Positions 29,706 to 39,465 of a DNA stretch of 64,000 nucleotides are shown here, in pieces; positions within the stretch are counted from its first letter, which is position 1; every line of letters begins with the position of its first letter. The position numbers and the translations under genes are program-made. The DNA is taken from positions 682,001 to 746,000 of the forward strand of contig NZ_LR134525.1 in NCBI RefSeq assembly GCF_900638555.1. Reading direction: 5' to 3'. This DNA is from Neisseria meningitidis (GTDB taxonomy: Bacteria > Pseudomonadota > Gammaproteobacteria > Burkholderiales > Neisseriaceae). Below the pieces are notes generated by a model that was not told the origin of the DNA, made no database searches, and was given only the letters and a program-made list of their open reading frames with translations.

Positions 29706-30842
29706 TTAGTAGTGAATAACGGCGCGGATCGATTTACCTTCGTGCATTAAGTCAAAGGCTTTATTGATTTGATCGAGTGTCATTGTGTGGGTTACAAACG
29801 GTTCTAACTCAATGTCGCCTTTCATTGAATCTTCCACCATTTTCGGCAGTTCAGAGCGACCTTTCACACCGCCAAATGCTGAACCTTTCCAAACACGACC
29901 TGTTACCAACTGGAACGGACGCGTTGAAATTTCTTGTCCTGCACCTGCTACGCCGATGATAATGGATTGACCCCAACCACGATGTGCACTTTCTAATGCT
30001 TGACGCATTACGTTTACATTGCCGATACATTCAAAGGTATGGTCAATGCCCCATTTGTTGATGTCTAACAACACATCTTTAATTGGTTTATCGTAATCGT
30101 TCGGGTTCAAACAATCCGTTGCACCGAACTGTTTTGCCAACTCAAATTTTGATGGATTGGTATCAATGGCGATAATGCGGCCGGCTTTGGCTTGACGCGC
30201 ACCTTGCACCACCGCCAAACCAATCGCCCCCAAACCAAACACGGCAACAGAGTCGCCTTCTTGCACTTTTGCCGTATTATGTACCGCACCAATACCTGTG
30301 GTAACGCCGCAGCCGAGCAAACATACTTGTTCATGGTTGGCTTCAGGGTTGATTTTCGCCAGTGAAACTTCGGCAACAACGGAGTATTCACTGAAAGTCG
30401 AACAGCCCATATAGTGATAAATCGGCTGACCTTGATAAGAAAAACGCGTCGTGCCGTCCGGCATTAAGCCTTTACCTTGTGTATCACGCACTGAGACGCA
30501 CAAGTTGGTTTTACCTGAACAACAAAACTCACATTCGCCACATTCGGCGGTGTAAAGCGGAATCACGTGATCACCCGGTTTTACGCTTGACACACCTTCG
30601 CCCACAGTAACGACCACACCCGCACCTTCGTGTCCAAGCACCACAGGGAATACGCCTTCAGGATCGCTTCCTGATAACGTAAACGCATCAGTATGGCACA
30701 CGCCAGTGTGGGTATTGCGGATTAACACCTCGCCTTTACGCGGCATTTCTACGTCGATTTCCACAATTTGTAAGGGTTGGTTAGGGGCGAATGCCACCGC
30801 CGCACGAGATTTGATGGTTGAATCGGCTTGTTTCATTTCCAT
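29706..30842 (-). CDS. adhC: S-(hydroxymethyl)glutathione dehydrogenase / GSNO reductase (class III ADH)
   Basis: AdhC oxidises the formaldehyde-glutathione adduct and reduces S-nitrosoglutathione. The 378-residue zinc enzyme has catalytic-zinc ligands in TGVCHTDAF and GHEGAG, four structural-zinc cysteines in [15 protein letters not shown], and the NAD-binding loop GLGAIGLAV. The start MEMKQAD is used. Upstream is a MerR-type promoter shared with the divergent nmlR gene. In Neisseria NmlR is known to control adhC in the nitric oxide response. Confidence 0.96.
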   Translation of the reverse strand: MEMKQADSTIKSRAAVAFAPNQPLQIVEIDVEMPRKGEVLIRNTHTGVCHTDAFTLSGSDPEGVFPVVLGHEGAGVVVTVGEGVSSVKPGDHVIPLYTAECGECEFCCSGKTNLCVSVRDTQGKGLMPDGTTRFSYQGQPIYHYMGCSTFSEYSVVAEVSLAKINPEANHEQVCLLGCGVTTGIGAVHNTAKVQEGDSVAVFGLGAIGLAVVQGARQAKAGRIIAIDTNPSKFELAKQFGATDCLNPNDYDKPIKDVLLDINKWGIDHTFECIGNVNVMRQALESAHRGWGQSIIIGVAGAGQEISTRPFQLVTGRVWKGSAFGGVKGRSELPKMVEDSMKGDIELEPFVTHTMTLDQINKAFDLMHEGKSIRAVIHY

Positions 30843-30896
30843 TGTCTTTCCTCTTAATTCATTGACAAAGTTGCCTTGCCTGAGCAACATAGCAAC

Positions 30897-30927
30897 AGTT
30901 TACACTTTAGAGTTAACTCTAAAGCAA
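30897..30927 (-). promoter_or_regulatory. MerR-type operator and promoter of adhC (NmlR site)
   Basis: A perfect 20-bp palindrome, CTTTAGAGTTAACTCTAAAG (30905-30924), lies between a minus-strand -35 TTGCTT (30922-30927) and -10 TAAACT (30897-30902). These two are 19 bp apart. The overlong spacer with a palindrome inside it is the hallmark of promoters that MerR-family activators untwist. adhC starts 55 bp to the left and nmlR 39 bp to the right. Confidence 0.85.
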
Positions 30928-30962
30928 GTGTTTTTTACTGTTTTTGTTTAGAAGGAGGGAAA

Positions 30963-31370
30963 ATGACTTATACTACTGCCAAAGCCGCCGAAAAAATAGG
31001 CATCTCCGCCCACACCCTACGTTTTTACGACAAAGAAGGTTTGTTGCCCAATATCGGACGTGATGAATACGGTAACCGCTGTTTTACCGATAACGATTTG
31101 CAATGGTTGGGCTTATTGCAATGCTTGAAAAATACGGGAATGAGCTTAAAAGACATCAAACGCTTTGCGGAATGTACCGTCATTGGCGACGATACCATTG
31201 AAGAACGCCTTTCCTTGTTTGAAAATCAAATAGAAAATGTGAAGTGTCAAATTGCCGAATTAAAACGCTATTTAGATTTGCTTGAATACAAATTGGCGTT
31301 TTACCAAAAAGCGAAAGCATTAGGCTCGGTAAAAGCTGTAAATTTGCCGCAAATTCCTGAAACGGCTTAG
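30963..31370 (+). CDS. nmlR: MerR-family regulator NmlR
   Basis: A 135-residue DNA-binding protein with an N-terminal MerR helix-turn-helix (AAEKIGISAHTLRFYDKEGLL, split as residues 8-19 and 20-28) and a long dimerisation helix. It has cysteines at 40, 54, 71 and 95; Cys54 matches the thiol reported as important in neisserial NmlR. GAAGGAGGGAAA is a strong ribosome site and sets the start at MTYTTAK rather than the longer frame. It is divergent from adhC and very likely acts on the palindrome between them. Published targets are adhC, copA, trxB and itself. Confidence 0.93.
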   Translation: MTYTTAKAAEKIGISAHTLRFYDKEGLLPNIGRDEYGNRCFTDNDLQWLGLLQCLKNTGMSLKDIKRFAECTVIGDDTIEERLSLFENQIENVKCQIAELKRYLDLLEYKLAFYQKAKALGSVKAVNLPQIPETA

Positions 31371-31454
31371 TTTTAGTGCAATAAGCAGGATTTTTGTCCT
31401 GTTCGTAATAGAAATCAAAAATTTGTTGTTTAAAAAGCGGATTGTAAGCAATGA

Positions 31455-31609
31455 TATAGTGGATTAACAAAAATCAGGACAAGGCGACGAAGCCGCAGAC
31501 AGTGTAAATAGTACGGAACCGATTCACTTGGTGCTTCAGCACCTTAGAGAATTGTTCTCTTTGAGCTAAGGCGAGGCAACGCCGTACTGGTTTTTGTTAA
31601 TCCACTATA
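31455..31609. repeat. Correia repeat element (long form, 155 bp)
   Basis: Complete ends TATAGTGGATTAAC and GTTAATCCACTATA enclose the full element with the internal segment (ACCGATTCACTTGGTGCTTC and beyond) reported to bind IHF. It lies between nmlR and ihfB. Confidence 0.93.
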
Positions 31610-31626
31610 AAAAAATCCACGCTCTA

Positions 31627-31666
31627 ATCCGTTGCTTGCTTGGCTCAAGGTATTGAAGCAACGGAT
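31627..31666. repeat. Perfect 11-bp inverted repeat with 18-base loop
   Basis: ATCCGTTGCTT and AAGCAACGGAT are perfectly complementary. No T-run follows on either strand. It lies between the Correia element and the ihfB terminator and could be an operator or part of a small RNA. Confidence 0.45.
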
Positions 31667-31682
31667 GAAGTTAAACCACAGA

Positions 31683-31709
31683 AAAAACGCCGCGTAACAG
31701 CGGCGTTTT
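31683..31709 (-). terminator. Intrinsic terminator of ihfB
   Basis: On the minus strand AAAACGCCGCTG-TTA-CGCGGCGTTTTTTC forms a GC-rich stem with a T-run, 11 bases after the ihfB stop. Unlike most terminators here it does not use uptake sequences. Confidence 0.85.
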
Positions 31710-31720
31710 GATGCTAAGGT

Positions 31721-32035
31721 TTAATTGGCATTTTCTTTTAAAGCCAAGTCGACCCGCTCGCGCAATTCTTTACCGGGCTTGAAGTGGGGTACATGTTTTT
31801 CAGGTACTTCCACACGCTCGCCGGTTTTGGGATTGCGACCGATGCGGGCAGGACGATGGTTCAAATCGAAGCTGCCGAAACCGCGGATTTCGATGCGTTG
31901 ACCTCGGGCAAGCGATCTAGTCATGGTGTCAACCAAGACTTTTACGCTGTACTCTACGTCTTTTGCCAGAAGATGCGTGCCGTTTTTGGCGGCAAACACT
32001 TCTGCCAAACGAACCATTAACTCAGACTTTGTCAT
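31721..32035 (-). CDS. ihfB: Integration host factor beta subunit
   Basis: IhfB pairs with IhfA to bend DNA by about 160 degrees. The 104-residue protein has the HU/IHF fold sequence [15 protein letters not shown] at the start and the DNA-arm signature [22 protein letters not shown], with the proline that intercalates DNA. It follows rpsA by 10 bases on the same strand, the standard rpsA-ihfB order. It may bind the long Correia elements present in this window. Confidence 0.97.
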   Translation of the reverse strand: MTKSELMVRLAEVFAAKNGTHLLAKDVEYSVKVLVDTMTRSLARGQRIEIRGFGSFDLNHRPARIGRNPKTGERVEVPEKHVPHFKPGKELRERVDLALKENAN

Positions 32036-32045
32036 GTCTGCAACC

Positions 32046-33731
32046 TTATTCTTGTTCGCCGGAGAGTTTGGCTTTCAGCAGGTCGCCCAAGCTGGTGGTG
32101 CCGGCATTCGCATTGGCGGCGGCATTGACGGAGTTCAGTGCTTCGCGGCTTTCTTTGGCATCTTTGGCTTTAACGGAAAGTTTGATGCTGCGGTTTTTGC
32201 GGTCAACGGTAACGATGACGGCTTCAACTTCGTCGCCTTCTTTCAGTTTGGTGGTCAAATCTTCAACGCGGTCGGCTGCAAATTCGGAAGCAGGCAGGTA
32301 GCCTTCTACTTCGTCAGACAGGGCGATAACAGCACCTTTGGCGTCAACAGATTTCACGGAACCTTTAACCAAAGAACCTTTGTCGTTCACGCTGATGAAG
32401 TTGCCGAACGGATCGCCTTCCAGTTGTTTGATACCCAAGGAGATGCGTTCTTTTTCCACGTCGATTGCCAATACGACGGCTTCGACTTCTTCGCCTTTTT
32501 TGTATTTGCGTACGGCTTCTTCGCCGGATTCGGTCCAGGACAGGTCGGACAGGTGAACCAGACCGTCGATGCCGCCGGGCAGGCCGACGAATACGCCGAA
32601 ATCGGTAATGGATTTAACCGCACCGGAGATTTTGTCGCCTTTGTTGTGGTTGGCGGCAAATTCTTCCCAAGGATTGGCTTGGCATTGTTTCATACCCAAA
32701 GAGATACGGCGGCGGCCTTCGTCGATTTCCAAAATCATGACTTCGACTTCGTCGCCCAGTTGTACGACTTTGCTCGGGTGTACGTTTTTGTTGGTCCAGT
32801 CCATTTCGGAGACGTGTACCAAACCTTCGATGCCTTGTTCGATTTCGACGAATGCGCCGTAGTCGGTCAGGTTGGATACTTTGCCGAACAGGCGGGTGCC
32901 TTGCGGATAACGGCGGGTCAGACCGCTCCAAGGATCTTCGCCCAGTTGTTTCATACCCAAGGAAACGCGTTGTTTTTCTTGGTCGAATTTCAATACTTTG
33001 GCTTCAACTTCCTGACCGACTTCCAAGACTTCGCTCGGGTGTTTCACGCGCCGCCATGCCAAATCGGTGATGTGCAACAGACCGTCGATGCCGCCCAAGT
33101 CAACGAATGCACCGTAATCGGTAATGTTTTTAACGATGCCTTTGATGACGGAGCCTTCTTGCAGGTTTTCCAGCAGGGCTTTGCGTTCTTCACCCAAAGT
33201 GGCTTCCAGAACGGCGCGGCGGGAAACAACGACGTTGTTGCGTTTTTTGTCCAGTTTAATCACTTTGAATTCGATCTCTTTGCCTTCGAAGTGAGAAGTG
33301 TCTTTTACAGGACGTACGTCGACCAAAGAACCTGGCAGGAATGCGCGGATGCTGCTAATCATAACGGTCAGGCCGCCTTTGACTTTGCCGTTGATGATGC
33401 CGGACAGGATGTTGCCGTTTTCCATGGCTTCTTCCAGGGCAATCCAATCGGCAGCGCGTTTGGCTTTTTCGCGGGACAGTTTGGTTTCGCCGAAGCCGTT
33501 TTCGACGGATTCGATGGTAACGGTAACGAAGTCGCCGACTTTAACTTCAATTTCGCCTTGAGCGTTTTTGAATTCAGCTACATCAATCAGGGATTCTGAT
33601 TTCAGACCTGCGTTTACGGTAACGAAGTTTTGGTCGATTGCCACTACTTCAGCGGTAATCACCTCACCCGGGTTCATTTCTTGCAGGGTAAAGCTTTCTT
33701 CCAACAGCTGAGCAAAATTTTCCATAGACAT
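32046..33731 (-). CDS. rpsA: 30S ribosomal protein S1
   Basis: S1 binds mRNA leaders and assists initiation on the 30S subunit. The 561-residue protein consists of six S1 OB-fold repeats, seen as recurring [24 protein letters not shown] and [23 protein letters not shown] blocks. The start MSMENFAQ is the usual one. The upstream side (33732-33885) contains an uptake-sequence hairpin that separates it from cmk. Downstream it runs into ihfB. Confidence 0.97.
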   Translation of the reverse strand: MSMENFAQLLEESFTLQEMNPGEVITAEVVAIDQNFVTVNAGLKSESLIDVAEFKNAQGEIEVKVGDFVTVTIESVENGFGETKLSREKAKRAADWIALEEAMENGNILSGIINGKVKGGLTVMISSIRAFLPGSLVDVRPVKDTSHFEGKEIEFKVIKLDKKRNNVVVSRRAVLEATLGEERKALLENLQEGSVIKGIVKNITDYGAFVDLGGIDGLLHITDLAWRRVKHPSEVLEVGQEVEAKVLKFDQEKQRVSLGMKQLGEDPWSGLTRRYPQGTRLFGKVSNLTDYGAFVEIEQGIEGLVHVSEMDWTNKNVHPSKVVQLGDEVEVMILEIDEGRRRISLGMKQCQANPWEEFAANHNKGDKISGAVKSITDFGVFVGLPGGIDGLVHLSDLSWTESGEEAVRKYKKGEEVEAVVLAIDVEKERISLGIKQLEGDPFGNFISVNDKGSLVKGSVKSVDAKGAVIALSDEVEGYLPASEFAADRVEDLTTKLKEGDEVEAVIVTVDRKNRSIKLSVKAKDAKESREALNSVNAAANANAGTTSLGDLLKAKLSGEQE

Positions 33732-33818
33732 ATATAACTCTTTTCGGTACACCGCCAAGGGGTGCGGGGTGGGTTGGTGGATGTCTGCCGTCCTTGGCAG
33801 GGCAGACGGGTAAATAAG

Positions 33819-33858
33819 GTTTCAGACGGCATATGGGGAAATTCATGCTGTCTGAAAC
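33819..33858 (-). terminator. Uptake-sequence hairpin between cmk and rpsA
   Basis: GTTTCAGACGGCATATG pairs with CATGCTGTCTGAAAC (one variant base). It lies after the cmk stop and upstream of rpsA, so it may limit read-through into rpsA. Confidence 0.6.
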
Positions 33859-33885
33859 GCAATGCGGGCGATTATACCTGAAAAT

Positions 33886-34542
33886 TTAAACTTTACGATA
33901 CCAATCAAGCACTTTTTTTACAGTTTCTTCTATAGTCAGGCGGCTCGTATCCAAAAGCAGGGCATCGGGTTGTTGTTTCAGGGGGGCAACCTTGCGGTTT
34001 CGGTCTGCCTCGTCTCTGGCTTCGATGTCGGACAGGATGCGCTCGAATGCCAAACCTTCGCAGGGGATGCCGATTTGTTTGGCGCGGCGTTCGGCACGGA
34101 TTTTGGATTCTGCCGTCAGGAAGATTTTAAGTTCGGCTTGGGGGAAGACGACCGATCCGGTGTCCCGTCCGTCGGCGACCAGTCCTTTTTCGGTCAGAAA
34201 ATCGCGTTGGCGTTGCAGCAGGGAGGCGCGGACTTTAGGCAACTGTGCGACTGCGGATGCGCCCATGCCGATGGCTTCTGTCCGGATGCCGTCTGAAACG
34301 TCTTCGCCGCCGAGCAGGATGCGGCTGTCTGAAAATACGGCGGGCAGTTTTTTTGCCAGTTCGGAAACGTTTTCTTCATCGTGCCATCCCACGCCTTGTT
34401 TTTGTGCATATAGGGCGGTCAGGCGGTAGAGTGCGCCGGTATCGAGATAATCGTATCCCAATGCGGCGGCAACGCGGGCGGCAACCGTGCCTTTGCCCGA
34501 TGCGCCCGGGCCGTCGATGGCGATGACTTTTTGTCTGTTCAT
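33886..34542 (-). CDS. cmk: Cytidylate kinase
   Basis: Cmk phosphorylates CMP and dCMP to the diphosphates. The 218-residue protein starts MNRQKVIAIDGPGASGKGT, with the P-loop at residues about 11-19, and has YLDTGALYR and DGRDTGSVVFP, both typical. The start is chosen by similarity; AGGA lies about 10 bases upstream. The order cmk-rpsA-ihfB is conserved in proteobacteria. Confidence 0.96.
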   Translation of the reverse strand: MNRQKVIAIDGPGASGKGTVAARVAAALGYDYLDTGALYRLTALYAQKQGVGWHDEENVSELAKKLPAVFSDSRILLGGEDVSDGIRTEAIGMGASAVAQLPKVRASLLQRQRDFLTEKGLVADGRDTGSVVFPQAELKIFLTAESKIRAERRAKQIGIPCEGLAFERILSDIEARDEADRNRKVAPLKQQPDALLLDTSRLTIEETVKKVLDWYRKV

Positions 34543-34785
34543 AAGGGGGATTCCTGATGGTTTGGGGTATGGGTTTTGCCGTCTGAAGGATGTATTTCCC
34601 ATTGGGGCGGATTCTACCTGTTTTAAAGGACGATTGTCTAAGCAGACGGAACGCCGCCTGCCCGGAAACATCCGACAGAAGTCGGCAAGCCGGTTCGGAT
34701 TTCGGCGTTGCGGGTATTGTGGCGGGCATCAAGGCAATGCTGTCTGAAAGAGGTATGACCTTCAGACGGCATCGATTGCTGCGGA

Positions 34786-36152
34786 TTAGAACAGGTTGCT
34801 GACGAAAATCAGCAGAATCACCAGCGGCACAAGATATTTCACATAAGCAAACCAAATATTGACCGTCGTATGGTTGCCTTTATAAAGCAATTCGTCCTTC
34901 GCTTCGTCCTTCATCACAAAACCGGCAAACAGCGCGGAACCGAGCGCGGTCAGCATAAACAAGATGTTGCCGCTGATGTAGTCGAAGGCATCGAAAATAT
35001 TTTTGCCGAACACGGAACGTCTTTCCACGGACCATAGCTCAGAATGGACGGGATGTTGCCGAAAATGAAGATGGCAGCCAATACAATCGTAATCGCGGCG
35101 GTACGGCGGATTTTGGTTTTTTCCTGAATGGTCGTAATCAACACTTCATAAATGGTCAGCGAAGTTGTCAACGCGGCAATCAGGAGCAGCGAGAAGAAAA
35201 TCACGGCGAACACAGATCCCGCCCACATATGTGAGAACACAATCGGCAAGCTTTGGAACACCAAAGTCGGGCCGGAATCGGGGGCAACGCCGAAGCTGAA
35301 GAGCGACGGGAAAATCATAAAGCCCGCAAGTATGGCGATGATGGTATTGGTAATTGCCGTGATAACTGCCGTCTGAACCAGATTTTCGTTTTTATCCAAA
35401 TAGCTGGACAAGGTAATCATCACGCCGAAACCCAAGCTCAGGGCAAAAAATACCTGCCCCAAAACGAAGACGAACAGTTCGGCGGTAATCTTGCTGAAAT
35501 CAGGTTTCAGATAGAAAGCAACCCCTTCCATTGCGCCCGGAAGGGTAACGTTGCGGACGACCATCGCGATTAGGAACAAAAACAGCAGCGGCATCAGCTA
35601 TTTTGCCGCTTTTTCAATGCCGCCGATAACGCCTTTGACCAAAATCCATTGGTTCACGGCGACAAAAAGCAGCGTATAAAACGCAATTTCCCAAGGGCTG
35701 TTTCAATGTGTTCGGCAAAGAAGCCTTTTGTAACCACACCGTCGACGGGGCTGGAAATATTCAAATTTCCTCCAATAATATTAACGATATAGCTGATTAC
35801 CCAGCCGCCGAGTACCATGTAATAAGCCATGATGCCGAACGCGCCGAGCAGCCCATCCAGCCGACCAGTTTCCAAATTTTGGCAATGGGTTTGCCGTTCA
35901 TCGGGCCGCCGAACGCATCCAGCGCGTTCACGCCTTTGCGCCGTCCGATGACATTTTCCACCAAAATCATCGGGATGCCGATAACCAGCATCGCGATACA
36001 GAATAAAAACACATACGCGCACCACCGTTTTCACCGACCAAATACGGGAAACGCCACGTCGCGCCGAAACCGACAGTCGCGCCGGCAACGGTCAGGATAT
36101 AGGTTAATCGGCTGGACCAGGTTTGACGATTGGTATTTGAAGGGGAAGACAT
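34786..36152 (-). pseudogene. Sodium:neurotransmitter symporter (SNF family), multiply disrupted
   Basis: The remains of a 12-helix sodium-dependent amino-acid-type symporter can be followed in pieces across three frames. The N-terminus WSSRLTYILTVAGATVGFG and WRFPYLVGENGG is clear (36152 to about 36030). Breaks occur near 36015, 35853 and 35700 (frameshifts), at about 35600 (in-frame TAG before LMPLLFLFLIAM), and near 35030 (frameshift before the C-terminal piece ending 34786). At least four frameshifts and one stop make function impossible. Family recognition is firm but the substrate is unknown. Confidence 0.9.
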
Positions 36153-36423
36153 ATTGAAACCGTGTCCGATTGAGATAAAGCGGAAATTCTACACGCGTTT
36201 TTTAACAGGAACTGACTGATTGCTTTTCAACTGTCTAGTGATTTTCCATGTAAAAGGCATATATTTCAGTGAGTATTTCTGATGAGTATAACCCGATGAG
36301 GAAGAATCGGAGTTTATAAATAGATTAATTTGTTATTCTTCTACATCGGTGTATGGAAATGAAATTTTGTTAATTATATTAATGATAGCATTTAAATAAT
36401 GATGAAAGAGAGGGAATTTGAAA

Positions 36424-36529
36424 TATAGTGGATTAACAAAAATCAGGACAAGGCGACGAAGCCGCAGACAGTACAAATAGTACGGCAAGGCGAGGCAACG
36501 CTGTACTGGTTTAAATTTAATCCACTATA
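36424..36529. repeat. Correia repeat element (short form, 106 bp)
   Basis: Ends TATAGTGGATTAAC and AATCCACTATA bound the short form; the internal 50-bp segment is absent. It lies 32 bp upstream of the small frame at 36562. Confidence 0.93.
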
Positions 36530-36535
36530 AAAAAA

Positions 36536-36600
36536 CCATCTATACAAGGGGAGAAGTATAGATGGCAAAACACATTACGGGGAAAACGTCTTACTCATAA
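36536..36600 (+). other. Stem-loop with Shine-Dalgarno in the loop and a 12-codon frame
   Basis: CCATCTATAC and GTATAGATGG form a perfect 10-bp stem around the loop AAGGGGAGAA. The loop is a near-ideal ribosome site for the ATG at 36562, which lies inside the stem. The frame codes MAKHITGKTSYS and stops at 36600. It could be a leader peptide, a small protein, or a fragment. Nothing here proves expression. Confidence 0.4.
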
Positions 36601-36728
36601 GCCTGCTTGAACAGGCGTTACTCAGACAAATGGATTATATCGTAAATTGATTTTTTGCGTTAAATTGGGTTAAACCATATATTTAATGAGTATGTGGATG
36701 AATATAAATGGAATTCTTGGATGTTATT

Positions 36729-37421
36729 TCAGAATTTTGGACATTCGATAAATTTCCATTCCCCGGGTTTGAGGTTTTCTGTTTCCAGATGTGCGAATCG
36801 CCGGCGATGAAGGTGTTGCACGCGGTTGCCGGCGGCGGCGATCATGCGTTTGACTTGGTGGTATTTTCCTTCGGTAATGGTCAGCAGCAGGGTGGTCGGG
36901 TTTTTCAAAACGGCATCGGCGGCACAAACGGTTTCGTTTTCGTCGTGGAGCAGCACGCCGTTTTTCAAGGTTTCGCAGAGCGTTTCTCCTGTGGGGTGTT
37001 TGAGCGTTACTTCGTACAGCTTGGGAATTTTTCTGCTCGGCGAAGTCAGGCTGTGGTTCAGTTTGCCGTCGTTGGTAATCAGCAATACGCCGGTCGTATC
37101 TGCATCCAGCCTGCCGACCGCCTGCATATCGATGTTCCGCATATTGTCGGGGAACAGGCTGAATACGCTGCGGTAGTGCTTGGGTTTGTGCGAAGTTTCG
37201 TAATCTTCAGGCTTGTTGAGCATGATGTAGAAATAGGGTTCGGGAACGACGGTTACTGCTTCCCCGTCAATATCCAACGTTTCGACGGATGAGGAATCGA
37301 TGTCTGCATCGGTGTCGTCCATGCAGGTTCCGTTGATGAAAACATAACCGCCGGCAATCAGCCATTGGCACTGCTTGCGGCTTCCTATGCCTTGATATTG
37401 CAGGTATTTGATAAGTTTCAT
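36729..37421 (-). CDS. rsuA: 16S rRNA pseudouridine(516) synthase
   Basis: RsuA isomerises U516 of 16S rRNA. The 230-residue protein has an N-terminal S4 RNA-binding domain (KYLQYQGIGSRKQCQWLI, about residues 4-21) and the catalytic aspartate in VGRLDADTTGVLL (about residue 105). It resembles RsuA more than RluB/E/F by overall length. The start MKLIKYL is preferred; an upstream in-frame ATG lies within the end of mltD. The symbol is by similarity. Confidence 0.85.
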   Translation of the reverse strand: MKLIKYLQYQGIGSRKQCQWLIAGGYVFINGTCMDDTDADIDSSSVETLDIDGEAVTVVPEPYFYIMLNKPEDYETSHKPKHYRSVFSLFPDNMRNIDMQAVGRLDADTTGVLLITNDGKLNHSLTSPSRKIPKLYEVTLKHPTGETLCETLKNGVLLHDENETVCAADAVLKNPTTLLLTITEGKYHQVKRMIAAAGNRVQHLHRRRFAHLETENLKPGEWKFIECPKF

Positions 37422-37488
37422 GATGGTATGGGAAATGTGGGATGAAAAAGACAGGACTGAGAAAGTCCTGTCATGTGCCGTATCCGAA

Positions 37489-39465
37489 TCAGCTTCCAAT
37501 CAGTTTGACCCTCTGTCCCGGATTGATGGTGTTCAGGTTGGGATTGAGCCGGCGGATGTCGTCGATATGGATATTGAAGCGCGCGGCGATACTTTTGAAG
37601 GTGTCGCCTTTGCGCGCGGTGTAGGATACTTTTTCAATACGGGTTTGGGCAGGGGCTGCCTGCGCCAGGCGGAGTACCTGTCCTTTTTGGATGGTGTTGC
37701 CTTTGATGTTGTTGGCGACAATCAGGTCGGCTACACTGACGTTGTAGCGTTTGGCAATGTTGAACAGGGTGTCGCCTTCTACAACGCGGTGGATGCTGGC
37801 ATGGAGCGGGGAGATTTCGGCTTCGCCGTCGGCAGCTTTGGCTACGCGCGTTTCCAAACGTACCCGGCGTTTGCCGTCGGCGGCAACGGTATGTTGCGGA
37901 GATGAGGAAATGTTGTGTTCGGCAACTGTGTCAGGCGTGCCGATGACGGCAGAGATGGTTTCTTCAGCCTGTCGGCGCAGGTTGTTTCGGGCAACAAGCT
38001 GCATGAGTTCGTCTGCCGCCTGCATGTCGTTTTGGGGGACGATCTGCGCGAGTGTTGCGGTTTGGGTTTCAGACGGCATGGCGGTCTGTTTTTCGGTTTG
38101 AGGTTGCGCTGCGGCTGTCGCAAGGGCAGGTTCGGCAATACGGACAAGGGGATCGGGTTCCGTACGGACGGTTTTCTGCGGCAAAGGTGCGACGGTAATG
38201 TCCGCTGTCTGTGCGGCGGCGGGTCGGATTCGGGCAATGCCGACGTTCACCGTGCCTGCCGGCATATTGGAACGGTAGGTGTTGGGCGTATTGTCGATGT
38301 CGATGGAAACGACGGATTCCGATGCCGTCTGAAGGGTTTTGCCGTTCTTGGCGACAAGGATGCTGCGTCCTGCGTTGACAAGGTTGCCGTTCAGGTTGTT
38401 GAGGCGTTTGATGTCGGCAATGCTCATGCCGGTTGCCGTCGAGATGTCGGACAAGCTGGTTTTGGCGGCAGGCGTATAGACTTCCCATGAAAACAGGCTG
38501 TCGGGTGCGGCGTTGAGGTAGTTGCTTTGGAAGGTTTGTACGGACGCGACAGGAAGCAGCAGTTTGCGTTTGCTTTTGGGGATGAACGCGGGGACGTTGA
38601 ATGCGGGGTTTAGGGCGAGCAGCTCGCTTTGCGTGATGCCGGCAAGCCGGGCGATGGCTTCGTTGTCGAGCGGACGGTCCGGTTCGACTGCCTGAAAATA
38701 CGGTTTGTTGTCTATGTCGCTGATATTCATGCCGAAAGATTGGGGGGCGGCAATGATGTTGCGCACGGCGAGCAGCTTGGGAACATAGTTGCGCGTTTCG
38801 TTGGGCATACGCAGGTTTTCGTAGGTCGGTTCGAGCCCTTGGGCGCGGGCGCGGTTGATGGCGCGTCCGACGTTGCCTTCACCCCAGTTGTAGGCGGCAA
38901 AGGCGAGCGGCCAGTCGCCGAACAGTCCATAGAGGTATTGCAGATAGTTGAGTGCGGCATCGGTGGCGGCGTAAATGTCGTGCCTGCCGTCGTAAACCGG
39001 TGTTTTTTCCAGGCCGTAATGCCTGCCGGTAGCGGGCATGAACTGCCACAGGCCCGATGCGCCGACGTGTGATTTGGCTTTGGTGACGAACGCGCTTTCG
39101 ATGAAGGGAAGCAGGGCGGCTTCGGCGGGCATATTGCGTTTTTTGACTTCGTTGGCGATATGGTACATATAGGGTCTACTCCGGTTGATGACCCTGTTGA
39201 AATAGCTGTGGCTTGCGATGAATTTGCTTTCGTGGCGGCGTACCAGTTCGGGATTGACTTCGCCCATCCGGAAGCCTTGGCGCAGCTCGCTCCACAGGCT
39301 GCCGGATTGGAAATATTGTTTTGTCGGTGGCAGGTCGAGTATTGAAGAGTTTAAGCGCATAATCGCCAAACCGATTTGGTGTGATGAGGTGTTTTGGGCG
39401 TATAGGAAACCCGGACAAACGGACAGACCTGACGCGGTCAGGGCGATGGTTTTGAGTTTGGACAT
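37489..39465 (-). CDS. mltD: Membrane-bound lytic transglycosylase MltD with LysM domains
   Basis: This enzyme cleaves peptidoglycan between MurNAc and GlcNAc. The 658-residue protein has a signal peptide (MSKLKTIALTASGLSVCPG), an SLT domain with catalytic glutamate E123 (PFIESAF) and GASGLWQFMP, then one diverged LysM-like region (about 327-390) and two clear C-terminal LysM domains (EGDTLFNIAKRYNVS and KGDTFKSIAARFNIH). No lipobox is obvious, unlike E. coli MltD. A low-complexity stretch rich in A, Q and T lies between the LysM parts. Confidence 0.92.
   Translation of the reverse strand: MSKLKTIALTASGLSVCPGFLYAQNTSSHQIGLAIMRLNSSILDLPPTKQYFQSGSLWSELRQGFRMGEVNPELVRRHESKFIASHSYFNRVINRSRPYMYHIANEVKKRNMPAEAALLPFIESAFVTKAKSHVGASGLWQFMPATGRHYGLEKTPVYDGRHDIYAATDAALNYLQYLYGLFGDWPLAFAAYNWGEGNVGRAINRARAQGLEPTYENLRMPNETRNYVPKLLAVRNIIAAPQSFGMNISDIDNKPYFQAVEPDRPLDNEAIARLAGITQSELLALNPAFNVPAFIPKSKRKLLLPVASVQTFQSNYLNAAPDSLFSWEVYTPAAKTSLSDISTATGMSIADIKRLNNLNGNLVNAGRSILVAKNGKTLQTASESVVSIDIDNTPNTYRSNMPAGTVNVGIARIRPAAAQTADITVAPLPQKTVRTEPDPLVRIAEPALATAAAQPQTEKQTAMPSETQTATLAQIVPQNDMQAADELMQLVARNNLRRQAEETISAVIGTPDTVAEHNISSSPQHTVAADGKRRVRLETRVAKAADGEAEISPLHASIHRVVEGDTLFNIAKRYNVSVADLIVANNIKGNTIQKGQVLRLAQAAPAQTRIEKVSYTARKGDTFKSIAARFNIHIDDIRRLNPNLNTINPGQRVKLIGS

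Larger units (their letters stand above)
36153..36728. other. AT-rich intergenic region with repeat and hairpins
   Basis: About 575 bp containing a Correia element, a 10-bp stem-loop with a 12-codon frame (36536-36600), and a small GC hairpin GCCTG-CTTGAA-CAGGC at 36601-36616. The remainder is AT-rich and I see no other gene. Confidence 0.5.

Noticed and set aside
31923..33599. 558-codon plus-strand frame opposite rpsA
   Set aside because: Its repetitive phenylalanine/glycine-rich product is the antisense image of the S1 repeats.
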